64,000 bases of DNA from Panicum virgatum (lineage: Eukaryota; Streptophyta; Magnoliopsida; Poales; Poaceae). Below, in pieces: positions 52,280 to 62,397 of the stretch (its first letter is position 1; the number at the start of each line of letters is the position of its first letter). The stretch spans positions 24,298,637 to 24,362,636 of the forward strand of contig NC_053146.1 in NCBI RefSeq assembly GCF_016808335.1, in the 5' to 3' direction. The translations under genes and the position numbers were made by a program. The notes below the pieces were generated by a model. It was not told the DNA's origin. It did no database searches and saw only the letters and a program-made list of their open reading frames with translations.

Positions 52280-53516
52280 TGTGTTGTCGATCGAAACCCA
52301 CCGGCGAGCAGCGATAGACAACACGAAGAGCTGGGAGGTCGTCGGGGCGCTGGCAGGCACTGCTCCCTCGTCGACGGCCCGCAATTCCAGCACACGCTGC
52401 GGCTTGTGAAGACGCAGGGCGTGCCACCTGACCTATACCCGATCAGGAAGGTCTGAACATGCTTACAATGATTTGCCTGCATACACAAACACGTGGAAAC
52501 ATAAGTCCGAGCCGTGGTCGGCTCCCCGGGATGACTCTTGCATCGGCTTTAAAGAGCCGATCGAGTCCCGGTGTCAGATGGAATATGTTTGCATCCGGAT
52601 ATTGATGATTAAAGCAAATAACTATAAAGCTGCTTCAATTAAATCTAATCCACGACGGTAAAAGCTTTCACTGTTAGATCGGAACATCCTACACGTGATT
52701 GGGCCTAATAAACGTAACAGATAACTAAACCATAACCAAAACAGAGGCCTAAGATCTAGCAAGAGCCGATTCCCGGATCAATTCCCTGTTAAGACTAGAG
52801 CAGAGCATCTAACACGCCACCGGATCATCCAACCCATTTGCAAGGCCTAACCTAGCAGATATTACACCAACTCTTAAGAATAAGAGCAAACCATAACAGA
52901 TTAGATCTACCAGACATAAAAGAAGCAGGGTGTTGCCTTTACGCAGCTAACTCTATGCAACAAGAGCTAGTATAAGATGATGACATGATCGCATAAAGAC
53001 AACATGATGTTCGTAGATGATAAACAATAAAGCATAATAGATCTACTAAAAGCCATGCTACGAACATCGAGATAACTAGTACTACTCGCCATAAAAAATG
53101 CTTCAGTACGAGTAATACCAAGGTAAAGGTAAGAACAATGCTGCCCTGACCGCGAGAAGCGATCAGGGCAGCATGGCGCTTACTTGGATGAAACCCTAAA
53201 ATTAGGGATGGCGATGCCCCGAGAGTTGTTGTTTGTGAGTCGTGACGAGAGTTGTTGTTTGTGAGTCGTGATGACATTCCTTTTTCATGAATAACATAGG
53301 GTACATATTTATAGTCCGGAGACTTGGGAAACAATCTAAACTAATCTTGTCCCAATCGGACTCTATCTCTAATCTTGAACTAAATCTAAAGATATATGTC
53401 CCATGTGGCCCAAACGCTCACGCAAGAGCCGATTTACAAGCCTTCTTCAATCTCCTGCTTCAAGCCCAACTTGCTTTCGGCCTATAAATTAACCCTGTTA
53501 ATTTATGGCGATAACA
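52280..53516 (-). repeat. Tat-C right (5') LTR
   Basis: 1,237 bases, starts TGTTATCGCC on the minus strand. TATA box tatttatag at about 53306-53314 on the plus strand (minus sense ctataaata). It holds a tandem 28-base duplication (gagttgttgtttgtgagtcgtgac, 53221-53275) that the left LTR lacks. Its outer side is next to TTAGT. Confidence 0.92.
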
Positions 53517-53858
53517 TTAGTCTAGAGAGGCTAGCTCGATAGTTTAGAAGTGTTTTAGGAGTCTTTCTCGCTTGTTGTCCTCCCAGCTGCTTACCTCTCT
53601 AAGGATTAGAGTCTCCAGTGTGAAAAGGTCATTGTTGGCCACTATCTTATCCTATCATATCAGGCTTACCCCCACTAAGTTAGTCGGTTGATATCTCTAG
53701 TAAAGTTTGTCATTCGATTCTTCGATACTCTTTGACCATAGTGCTTCCCTGAGGAAATATACGATACATTGGAATACTCCAAGGTGAAGTGCTATAGCGG
53801 TGATTCTGTGCGCTTGCAGAATCCATATTCTATTGAGAGTAAGAAATGCCAACAAGCA
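53517..53858 (+). repeat. Athila 5' LTR, right part
   Basis: Begins with the duplicated TTAGT and ends AACAAGCA. It continues the LTR interrupted at 40799. Confidence 0.78.
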
Positions 53859-53861
53859 TTT

Positions 53862-53880
53862 CTAGCACCGTTGCCGGGAA
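53862..53880 (+). promoter_or_regulatory. Athila primer-binding site (tRNA-Asp type)
   Basis: ctagcaccgttgccgggaa, close to the Athila consensus TGGCGCCGTTGCCGGGGA, four bases inside the LTR. Two changes from the consensus. Confidence 0.78.
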
Positions 53881-54092
53881 AACAATTGGCTAGAGATTTC
53901 GTTGATTAGTTTGATAAAATTTACTAGTTTGTCACCGCTAATTTTAGCGGGATTACCATTGCTCTCGGTATCTTTGTGATTTCTGCAGAATAGTGCAGGA
54001 CCATATTCAATCTACCATATCACTTCAACTCAGATCCAGAAAGAATTGGGTGAATTTTTTTCTACCAGAAGAATTTTTTTTAGGATCAAGGT

Positions 54093-54954
54093 TTGACAAC
54101 ACCAGCTTCAATACCCATGGCTCAGAAGACACTCCGTCAATTCTCAGCCCCGTCCAATAGCCATATCCCTACTGGACTGAACAATGACCAAGGCACTGAT
54201 GGCTTTGAGATAAAGACTGGGCTTGTCAACATGGTTCAAGCAAGTCCCTTCTGCGGAAAGGCATCAGAGGATGCCCACGCTCATCTATAGAATTTTCTGG
54301 AAATGAGCAGCATAATCAACCCAAGAGGCACTATGATGGATAATGTTCGCCTTCGACTGTTCTCATTCTCTTTGTTTGGAAAAGCAAAGACGTGGTTCTA
54401 CACCTACAAGGAAGCATTCAACACTTGTGATGCGTGCTCCAATGCTTTTCTGGTCAATTTCCAGTTTTGAACAACTCCAGGACGAGACAGTCCCGGAAGC
54501 CTGGGAACGTCTTTAGGAATACATTGCAGCATGCCCACACCACGGCATGGAAGAATGACTTATCATTCAGAACTTCTTCCATGGCCTAAACCGGCGATAG
54601 CAAGATCACATGGATGCAGCAGCGGGAAGAGCATTCCTCTCCCTCAATGTTGCAAGAGCTAGAACGCTCATCGACAAGATTGCTTCCAATCAGAGTTGGA
54701 AGAGAGATAGGCAGCCAGACCATGCAAAAGGAATACATGAAAGTGACAGTGTCAATATGCTGGCAGCCAAGATGGATCTTCTCATGGAAAAGCTGGAATC
54801 TCCACACCAGGAGGTTAACCAGACTATGGAGTCTCAGATGACATGTGAGAAATGTGGCAATACTGGACACTCGGGCAAATCTTGCCCATTCACTCAAGAG
54901 GACAAGAACTCCATTGGGAACAGCATTCCCAATGACTCAGACTGTCGTCCTTAG
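54093..54954 (+). pseudogene. Athila gag with several stops
   Basis: Starts near QFSAPSNSHIPTG (54093). A TAG at 54288 and others interrupt the frame. Recognisable pieces are NVRLRLFSFSLFGKAKTW (capsid), ARTLIDKIASNQSW and a CCHC zinc knuckle CEKCGNTGHSGKSC at about 54846-54890. Gag packages the RNA of the element; here it is nonfunctional. Confidence 0.82.
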
Positions 54955-55029
54955 CAAGGTTGGAATCCTAAGCCCGACCTCCCCTTCGGCCAACAGCATG
55001 ATAACAATTTTAATAATAGTTTTTAGCCC

Positions 55030-55443
55030 TTGATTAAAGACTTCATGTATGGCCAAAAACAAATGAATGACAACATAAGTGAGAAATTTCTTGCTAATGA
55101 TAAAATTCATGAGTCTTTGGCTATGCAACTAGATGGGTTTAATTCTGTTATTAAACATCAGTTGAGTTTCAACAAATTGATAGAAACTAAAGTAACTCAA
55201 CTGGCCTCATCTTGCCTTAACCACGACACGGGGAAGCTATCCGGGCAACCGGAAGTGACCCCGAAAGAAAATGTAAGTGCGGTAGCTGTGCGGGCAAGAC
55301 AATCCGCACAAAAACCATATCTTCCACAGGATGCAGGTATACCATCCTGCCTTAACCATGACACGGGGAAGCTACCCGGGCAACCGGAAGTGACCCCGAA
55401 AGAAAGTGTGAATGGGATGCAAGTACACGGTAGAAGACCGTAA
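55030..55443 (+). pseudogene. Athila gag C-terminal linker with an internal duplication
   Basis: 137 residues with QLASSCLNHDTGKLSGQPEV repeated as SCLNHDTGKLPGQPEV about 40 residues later: a 120-base tandem duplication (55210-55275 and 55350-55409). The motif gklPGQPE is typical of the Athila gag-protease junction. Confidence 0.75.
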
Positions 55444-55472
55444 CCACCAGGATTACCGATGCTGAAGACGGA

Positions 55473-56218
55473 GTGCTGGAGGAGGCCGAAGAATCCAACA
55501 CCATTGCTACCCAGGAAGACCCCGTGGAATCCCCTAGAACTTCACGGGACTGTCACAATACAACCGCCTTACCATTTCTAGAGCGGAGAAGGAGGCCGGT
55601 GGACGACGAGCAATTCGGCAAGTTCGTCGAGGTAACTAAGAAGTTTTATGGCAACATACCACTTCTTGATACTATGCAGGTTCTCACATACGCCAAGTAT
55701 CTCAGTGATATCTTTGGCAATAAGAGGGTCCTGCCGATCATCGAGGTCGTGCAGCTTACGGATGAGTGTATCACAGCTATACTCAATCCTCTCCTGGAGA
55801 AGAAGAAGAAACCAGGATGCCCCACCATCACATGTTCAATTGGAGCTCAACATTTTAAGCCCGCTCTTTGCGATCTGCGCGCAAGCATCAGCATCATGTC
55901 AAAGATAATTTATGATAAACTTAACCATCATGCGCTTGCTCCTATTGCCATGTGTTTGCAGCTAGCAGACCAATTGTTCGTCATCTCGCGGGGATCACCA
56001 AGGATATTCCGGTGAAAATACGGAATTTCTTTGTCCCCATTGATTTTGTCATTCTCGACATGGAAGTCGACACTGAGATCCCTCTCATATTGGGGAGGCC
56101 ATTCTTGAGCATGACAATTGCACACATTGATGCGGGAGTTGGAGTAATCCGACTCAACATCAATGGGCAAAAGGAGAGATTCGGTTTCAGACCGAAGGAT
56201 GAACAATACATGGAGTAA
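55473..56218 (+). pseudogene. Athila aspartic protease, frameshifted and mutated
   Basis: Two pieces: 55473-56015 and 55952-56218, with a frameshift near 55980. The conserved active-site segment reads CDLRASISIM, where Athila has CDLGAS, so the active-site Gly is changed to Arg. The second half has TEIPLILGRPFLSMTIAHID, the standard C-terminal part. Upstream is FVEVTKKFYGNIPLLDTMQ, the Athila gag-pro linker. Truncated at 56218, just before RT. Confidence 0.82.
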
Positions 56219-56219
56219 T

Positions 56220-56800
56220 CTCCGTAGTTGATCAGTTAGGATGAATCCCATCGAACTACCCAGATAGAAAAAAAACTGTGTAAAGATATCCATAATCTAC
56301 TCGAGTGAGCGAGTAGGGTGTCCTAACTAAGGACTGGAGTAATTTCTATGATAGATCTGTTAGGATGAACCCCGCCGGGCTACCCAAGATGAAACTATCT
56401 TAAAAATATCTGAGACCTACTCGAGCCAGCGAGTAGGGTGTCTAACATGTAGACTGGAGTAACTATTAAGATTGACCAGTTAAGATGAACCCCGTTGGGT
56501 TTTCCCAGTAGGACAAATTTTAATAGTATCCAAAACATACTCGAGCAAGCGAGTAGTTGTGCCTTTAACGCAAGGCTGGAGTCACCAATATAGTTGACCT
56601 GTTAGGATGAACTCCGTCAAGTTACCCAAGTTGGACAAACTAATAAAGGTATCCATAGACCTTCTCGAGCCAGCGAGTAGGTTGTGTCCCTATATTGTGG
56701 ACAAGGATGTAGCTCGTATAGTTATTCCAATGGAAAAACTGTGTAAGCTATCCAGATTAGGTTATCCAGGTCGGTATGAATCTGTAGAGATTACCTTGGT
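56220..56800. repeat. Tat-D tandem array, about five units of 120 bp
   Basis: Same array as in Tat-B (31188-31790), with unit starts at about 56235, 56360, 56478, 56600 and a degenerate one near 56765. Hairpins ctactcg..cgagtag are near 56296, 56415, 56540 and 56662. The left edge is the abrupt junction with the Athila protease. Confidence 0.85.
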
Positions 56801-57130
56801 TGGAAAAACCTATTAGAGAATAGTCCAATATGATGCTGCCAGGTTGAAACTGCCTTTAATGTAGTCGAAAAGTTGATAGAAACTCTTGATTTATTAAAGA
56901 GATCAACTGACATCGCCATGTAACTTGGATCAAGGATAAAATCTGCGCAAGTGCTCGATGTTCCAGAAATTGGGTACCTAATTACCGTCTGCATCGGTAA
57001 TTCTGTATGATCTGGGTCTTGTAACTTTAGACACAATGAAAGGTCCCTCCCATCTGGAATTTAACTTGCACAGCCCTGTTTCATCTTAAATCCTTCATAG
57101 GACTAGATCTCCTATATTGAAAGATAATTG
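56801..57130 (-). pseudogene. Tat-D integrase C-terminal remains
   Basis: Minus-strand reading shows pieces of the C-terminal domain (FQMGGTFHCV and WNSWNIEHL-like fragments around 56940-57080), with several stops. This is where pol should end. Confidence 0.45.
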
Positions 57131-57916
57131 CTAGACATTGCGATCATGATAGCGTCTGACTCCTTGAAGATATCTAGCCGATTGGGTCAAAGCATTGATC
57201 CTGGCTTCTTCGATTGTCTCCAACTCAAGTTGTTGAGCTTCATCTGCTTCTCCTTCTTGGTAGGCTTCTACTCTTGGAGATTTCCACATGATATCTACCG
57301 GTAGTATAGCCTCTGTCCCATAGGTGAGGAAGAAAGGAGATTGTCCAGTCGCTTTGCTAGGTTGCATTCGCAGCCCCCAGACCACATGGGGTAGTTCTTG
57401 GATCCACTTGCCACCCTTCTTGGAGTTGGCGTCGTAGAGTCTCTTTTTCAAGCCATCGAGTACTAAGCCATTGATACGTTCTACTTGACCATTTGCACGA
57501 GGATGAGCCACTGAAGCATATTTGACCTCTATGCAAGAATTGTCGCAGAAATCCCAAAAAGATTGCGATGTAAAGTTAGAACCCAGATCTGTAATGATAG
57601 TGTGGGAAAATCCAAACCGGTGTATAATATCGGAGATGAAATCCACTGCTCTATCTGATGAGATCTTTACAATGGTCTTGTATTTGATCCACTTGGTAAA
57701 CTTGTCGGCTGCTACCAGCACATGATTGAATCCTCCTGGAGCTACGGTTAAGGGTCCGATCATGTCCAGACTCAACAGGCGAACGGCCATGACAGAGGGA
57801 TTATTATCAGATTGTGTGCTGGCACATGAGTCTTCTTGCCGAAGAATTGGCAGCCAGGACATTGTCTGACAAGGTCTTCTGCATCTGATACAGCCATTGG
57901 CTAGAAAAATACTCAC
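57131..57916 (-). CDS. Tat-D integrase catalytic domain
   Basis: 261 residues. Catalytic residues D51 (LDMIGPL), D110 (ITDLGSNF) and E146 (NGQVERIN), with 35 residues between the last two: an intact DD35E triad. Asn of the usual DNG is replaced by Leu. The zinc-domain Cys pair near the start is partly degraded (CIRCRRPC). GVRRYHDRNV ends the open frame. It overlaps the upstream ORF by four bases. Confidence 0.9.
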   Translation of the reverse strand: MSIFLANGCIRCRRPCQTMSWLPILRQEDSCASTQSDNNPSVMAVRLLSLDMIGPLTVAPGGFNHVLVAADKFTKWIKYKTIVKISSDRAVDFISDIIHRFGFSHTIITDLGSNFTSQSFWDFCDNSCIEVKYASVAHPRANGQVERINGLVLDGLKKRLYDANSKKGGKWIQELPHVVWGLRMQPSKATGQSPFFLTYGTEAILPVDIMWKSPRVEAYQEGEADEAQQLELETIEEARINALTQSARYLQGVRRYHDRNV

Positions 57917-58863
57917 CTGTAGGCCTTTCCGACTAGTGTCCTTGATGCAGCATGGTTGCCGCAGACTCCTTCATGTATCTCCCCGAGGATGTGTTTGCCT
58001 TCTTCAAGGGTAACACATTTCATAAGGATACCAGAGGCAGAGTGCTTGTACAGGTTGTCGCCGATGAGAACGAAACCCTTGCTTCGCCTAATAATGCGGG
58101 CAGCTTCAGCGCTCTTGGCATCAACGTGTGGTGGAAGCTTGAACTCCTTGATGAAGTCGATGAACTGAATCCTCCAGTCTTCTTCGATTATCAGCACTTC
58201 TCTAACTATGGCCGGGGCCTCCGCGTCAGTAATTTGTTGACTATGTACCTTGACTGATGGATGATGTAGTTCAAGAACAAAGACTCCAGGTGGAACGGCT
58301 GCTCGAGTAGATCCAGGTTTGAATAGGACATCAGCTCCAATGTTGTTGTCACAATCTACGTGGTGGATTTCCAATCCTGAGAACTTGTTCTCGAGCTTTC
58401 TGATTTCTTCGTCGTATGCAGTCATTTTGTCCTTGTTGATGTCCCATTCTTTATTTACTTGCTGGACGACGAGAAGAGAGTAGCCGTAGACAAGTAGTCG
58501 TTTGATGCCAAGAGAGACTGCTAGGCGAAGCTCGTGTAGCAGTGCCTCATATTCTGCTTCATTGTTGGAAACTTTAAACAAGATTTGGAATACATACTCC
58601 AGCTGCTCTCCTTTAGGGGAGATGAATAGGACTCCCGCACCGCCTCCGTCGAGCTTGAGTGAACCATCAAAGTACATTACCCAATACTCTAGGACGTTGT
58701 GAGGTGCTGGGATTTGATTTTCCTGCCATTCCGCTAGGAATTTGACTAGGGCTTGCGACTTGATTGTTGTTCTTGGCTTGAAGTTGATTTCCAAGGCTCC
58801 CAGTTCAGCTGCCCACTTTGAAATTCTTCCAGTGGGATCCCGATTGTGGAGTATATCCGCCAA
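57913..58863 (-). CDS. Tat-D archaeal-type RNase H and integrase zinc half
   Basis: 316 residues. The aRNH domain covers about residues 60-185 (MYFDGSLKLDGGGAGVLF, NNEAEYEALLHELRLAVSLG). The Asp of the usual GDSLLV box is Tyr here (VYGYSLLVVQQ), so one catalytic acidic residue is lost. IGADVLFKPGS has the last Asp. The C-terminal HILGEIHEGVCGNHAASRTL is the His half of the integrase zinc domain. Confidence 0.88.
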   Translation of the reverse strand: MADILHNRDPTGRISKWAAELGALEINFKPRTTIKSQALVKFLAEWQENQIPAPHNVLEYWVMYFDGSLKLDGGGAGVLFISPKGEQLEYVFQILFKVSNNEAEYEALLHELRLAVSLGIKRLLVYGYSLLVVQQVNKEWDINKDKMTAYDEEIRKLENKFSGLEIHHVDCDNNIGADVLFKPGSTRAAVPPGVFVLELHHPSVKVHSQQITDAEAPAIVREVLIIEEDWRIQFIDFIKEFKLPPHVDAKSAEAARIIRRSKGFVLIGDNLYKHSASGILMKCVTLEEGKHILGEIHEGVCGNHAASRTLVGKAYR

Positions 58864-58950
58864 TGGGAAGTCAGTGATAACTGAGATCTTGTATTCATCG
58901 AAGTAATGTCGAAGCTTCCTGGAGGCGATTAGAATTCAATACAGAACTTT

Positions 58951-59241
58951 CTAGATTGATGGGTATCTAACCTTTGATTCAGAGAGTACTTCGTTGATGA
59001 AGTAGACTGGTCTCTCTACGCCGTAAGCATGGCCTTCCTTCGGGCGTTCAACTACTATCGCTGTGCTGACTACATGAGTAGTTGTAGCGATGTAGAGGAG
59101 TAGTTCCTCGTCGGGTAGTGGAGCTGTAAGAATTGGCGGTGACTGGAGATGATGCTTGAGATTTTCGAGTGCTTCCGAGGCTTCTGTAGTCCACTCAAAT
59201 TTGGCTTGTCGCTTGAGGAGCTTGAAGAAGGTAAACCCCAT
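58951..59241 (-). pseudogene. Tat-D RNase H domain
   Basis: Contains FFKLLKRQAKFEWTTEASEAL and PILTAPLPDEELLLYIATT, the RNase H that follows RT, and VERPVYFINEVLSESKVRYP. The continuing HKL..YA segment is in another frame around 58,930. Confidence 0.82.
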
Positions 59242-60110
59242 TCACCAAGTCTGGGCAAGAAGCAATTCAAGGCTACCATGCAGCCTGTAAGCTTTTGGAC
59301 GTCCTTGATGGTAGCTGGAGCATCCATGGCCAAGATGGCATTGATCTTCTCTGGGTTAGCCTCGATTCCTTGGTGGCTGACGATGAATCCGAGTAGTTTT
59401 CCAGAAGGTACGCCGAAGACACACTTGGTTGGGTTGAGTTTCCATCGAAACTTTCAGAGGCTGTTGAAAGTTTCTTCTAGGTCAACTATGAATTGATCCT
59501 GGGTCTTGGTTTTGACAACGACATCGTCAACATAGGCTTCAACATTGCGATGTAACTGATCAGCACAGCACAGCTGTATCGCGCGCTGGTAGGTGGCACC
59601 AGCATTCATCAACCCAAAGGACATTGTCTTGTAGGCGTATGCCCCGTAAGGGGTGATGAATGCCGTCTTGATTTGGTCTTCTTCTTTCAGGACGATCTAA
59701 TGATAACCTGAATAGCAGTTGAGGAAGGATAATAGGACGTATCCTGCCGTTGAGTCGATTACTTGATCAATGCGAGGTAGCCCGAAAGGATCCTTTGGGC
59801 AGTGCTTGTTCAGATCAGTGTGGTCGATGCACATCCTCTACTCATTGTTGTTCTTCTTCTGGACAAGTACAGGGTTGGCCAACCATTCGGGATGATAGAC
59901 CTCTTTGATGAACCCTGCTACGAGTAGTTTTGCCAGCTCCTTCTTGATGGCTTCTCGCTTGTCCAGGGAGAAACACTGTAGCCGTTGCTTCTTTGGGGTG
60001 GCCTTGGGGTCGACTTTCAATGCATGCCCGATCAACTCCTTGGGCACTCCAGGCATATCCGCTAGTTTCCACGTGAACACGTCTCGATTGGCCCTAAGGA
60101 AGTTGACGAG
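59242..60110 (-). pseudogene. Tat-D reverse transcriptase with several stops
   Basis: From right to left: MFTWKLADMPGVPKELIGHAL and NPVLVQKKNNNE (60080-59838), then a stop. Next come DPFGLPRIDQVIDSTAGY, KTAFITPYGAYAYKTMSFGL and the catalytic box AYVDDVVVKT at about 59,530, then FGVPSGKLLGFIVSHQGIEAN and ATIKDVQKLTGCMVALN. Stops lie near 59,840, 59,698 and 59,455. Catalytic residues are present, but the frame is broken in at least three places. Confidence 0.85.
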
Positions 60111-60369
60111 CTCGAGTTCCTATTTTTCTACCAAGCCAGCTCCGATAATGGCGGTTTTGGAGTCATCCCCCTATTGTAGCTGAATAGTCTTGGTGCCCAC
60201 ATCGCGGCTGGCTTAACCGACGACTGGCTTGGCTTCTTGGAAGGCATCAAGTCCTTGTTGAGTGAGAGTACCTTGACAGCAGCAAGTATTTCGCTGACAG
60301 AGCTAGGAACTTGAATTGTGGAAGCGTGATTTATTGCTTCCTTATTGCACTCGAAGGACTTGAGGAGGT

Positions 60370-60661
60370 TCATTCACAGGGAAAGGACTCCTGTGTTGCC
60401 CGGCATCTTGAGGAGTAGGTACACATAGTGTGGTACTGCCATGAACTTGGCTAGCGACGGTCTTCCCAGTATGGCGTGGTAGGAAGATTCGAAGTAGTAC
60501 TCTGTCCGGAAGTTTTATTTTGTATCAAATGTGACTGGGAGGGTGACCGAGACAATTGCTGTAGAAGAGTTTCCATGAACGATGCCATAGAAGGGGGCTT
60601 TTACTTGGAGTGAGCAAACTCTTGTAGTTGAGGCCCATCTTTGCCAGTGTGTTTGCGAAGA
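60370..60661 (-). pseudogene. Tat-D protease remains
   Basis: Minus-strand fragments between gag and RT; LIFANTLAKMGLN and FDTKLPDRVLLRIFLP-like pieces can be read around 60,640-60,480, with stops. The active-site box is not intact. Confidence 0.4.
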
Positions 60662-61318
60662 TCAAGTTGAGCCCGCTTCCGCCGTCGATAAGTACTCAAG
60701 TGAGCTTGGATCCTTGAACGACTGGATCGCGTACCAGCGGGAACTTTCCTGGCTCAGAGAAGCTGGTCCATTGATCCCCCTAGAGAAGGTGATGGGGACC
60801 TCGCTGTACTTTAATGGCCTCTGAATTGTTGGCTCAACTGAGAGGATTTCTCTGAGTAGTAGCTTCTGGGCCCGTTTGGAGAAGCTTGGGTCTCCTCCGA
60901 ATATGACGTTGACGACATTTTGTTGCTGTTGAAACCCTTCAGGGTCTTTCTTGTCATCCTCATCATCCTTGTTCTGCTTCTTCTTAGGAGTGTCTGGCGG
61001 TGTCGACTGGAAGGATTTGCGCAGGACCATGCACTCCCACATCGAGTGGTTGCTCTTTGGGTGGATTGGGCAACTTTTGTTGTGAAGGATTTTGTCGAAC
61101 TGATCCTGTGCCTTTTCATTCTTCTTACCACGCGGAGTGCGATCCATGGTACCGACGGTATCATCAGGCTTGCGCTTGTGCGCGGGATCCGGCTGGTTAC
61201 TGGGCCCTCCACGGTCATTGTGACGCTTCACATTGTTGTGGTTGTTACGACGCGGGAAGCGGCTGCGCTCTTGCTCCTCTTCGTCCGCCCAGCGCTGCAT
61301 CATGTCGCGTAGCTCCAC
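60662..61318 (-). CDS. Tat-D gag C-terminal region with zinc knuckle
   Basis: 218 residues. An Arg/Asn-rich basic segment is followed by CPIHPKSNHSMWEC (C83, H86, H91, C96), the modified nucleocapsid knuckle of this subfamily. Next is an acidic Lys/Asp/Gln linker, then VVNVIFGGDPSFSKRAQKLL and YSEVPITFSRGI, which normally precede the protease. Confidence 0.85.
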   Translation of the reverse strand: MELRDMMQRWADEEEQERSRFPRRNNHNNVKRHNDRGGPSNQPDPAHKRKPDDTVGTMDRTPRGKKNEKAQDQFDKILHNKSCPIHPKSNHSMWECMVLRKSFQSTPPDTPKKKQNKDDEDDKKDPEGFQQQQNVVNVIFGGDPSFSKRAQKLLLREILSVEPTIQRPLKYSEVPITFSRGINGPASLSQESSRWYAIQSFKDPSSLEYLSTAEAGST

Positions 61319-61590
61319 TACCGTTTGGGGCGGTTATGCCCAAAGTCGCGGTAGAGAGATTGGACAGTAATGCCACTCTGAAAGTAGTCGATGACGTCCT
61401 CGTCCGTGACATTGGGGATGGTGGCTCTTGTGTCGAAGAAGTGCTTGACGTAGGATCTGATGGTTTCGCCTTGCTCCTGCTTGCACATAGATAGGGCATG
61501 TCGAGTAGCTACTCGATGTAGGGACCCCTGGAAGTTGTCGATGAAGGATTTCTTGAGATCCTCCCACGAGTGTATGGACTCACACGCCAA
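61318..61590 (-). pseudogene. Tat-D gag capsid segment
   Basis: 90 residues: SWEDLKKSFIDNFQGSLHRV and QEQGETIRSYVKHFFDTRATI, a Retrotrans_gag signature. The N-terminal half of the domain, up to 61,860, is in frames with stops. Ends one codon before the zinc-knuckle ORF in another frame. Confidence 0.82.
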
Positions 61591-61878
61591 GCTCTCAAGC
61601 CACGTGAGAGGTGCAGGCTCCAGGGCTATCGGGAAGTAGAGGACCTTGGTGTTAGTGTCTCCTCCTACAACACTAACTGCAGTCGAGTATAAACGTAACC
61701 ATTGAGCAGGGTCTTGCTTACCATCGTACTTCTAAATATTTGTGGATTTGAAATCCTTCGGGTACTCGATGTTATCAAAGATGCTGCTTAGGGCTAGGAA
61801 GCTATCGGAGTTATCTGCGAGATGCGCTCTGCGTCTTGCGTTGATGATGTCCCGTGTGTCCATTATGGAATCGGCTAT

Positions 61879-62244
61879 TTATTCATGGTTGTTATTGTTG
61901 CGATTCGGCTGAGGCCCAGGAGCTTGGTTTGCTGGTGGTTGACCACCCCTGGGGCAATGATTGCTTGTGACTTCCTGATCCTCTTGGTTTCTTTGGTTTT
62001 GCTGCGCCAGCTGTTGTTGACAATGATGGCCTCCGGGGGTACGTCTTGCTTGAGGTATGACTGTTGCAGTAGTCCTCGATCGGGTGCCATGAAGTGAGGA
62101 CAAAGGGTTTTGCCTCTCAAGTTGTTCGACAGCATGACGAGCAAGGTGAATGACGTGCTCTATCTGTGGGTTTTGTGGCATCTGCATGTGGCGCAGAGTT
62201 GCTTCTATCATTGCGGCGATGGGAGTAGTGAAGATTGGATCCAC
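61879..62244 (-). pseudogene. Tat-D gag region, Gln/Asn-rich
   Basis: 121 residues. HMQMPQNPQIEHVIHLARHA is a helical segment; the rest is a Gln/Asn/Pro/Thr-rich linker ending NRNNNNHE. It continues the gag leader after its stop at 62,400, in the same strand but with a frame change. Confidence 0.6.
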
Positions 62245-62397
62245 AGCATTGTTGAATTCATTGTTGAGGTTGCGCGGGGGAAGGCGAGCGCGCTCAGCAG
62301 CTCGGGCCCTGCGTTCTCCTTTACGTTGATTTCTTGCCCTGCGAGCCGTGCGAGTGGCTTCATCTTCATCTTGCGGAGCGTCTTGGGTCAGATTATC

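Larger units (their letters stand above)
40800..53516 (-). mobile_element. Tat-C: Tat-lineage element with inverted LTRs
   Basis: 12,717 bases flanked by TTAGT (40795-40799 and 53517-53521). gag-pol lies on the minus strand, starting inside the right LTR, and an antisense plant-mobile-domain aORF lies on the plus strand. The right LTR (52280-53516) reads TGTTATCGCC inward on the minus strand; the left LTR (40800-42020) reads TGTTATCGCC inward on the plus strand. The LTRs are therefore inverted, although a normal element has direct LTRs. Both are followed inward by a primer-binding-site-like sequence. The identity ends about 26 bases inside each LTR (42046 and 52254). Confidence 0.88.
39432..56219 (+). 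mobile_element. Athila-lineage Gypsy element, truncated after protease, with Tat-C in its 5' LTR
   Basis: The 5' LTR runs 39432-40799 and 53522-53858, about 1.7 kb when Tat-C is removed. It is followed by a primer-binding site of the Athila/tRNA-Asp type (tagcaccgttgccgggaa), gag, a CCHC zinc knuckle and a protease. The element stops at about 56219, where Tat-D tandem repeats begin. RT, integrase and 3' LTR are missing. A clear core promoter (ctataaatagag, 40134-40145) is present in the LTR. Confidence 0.82.
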
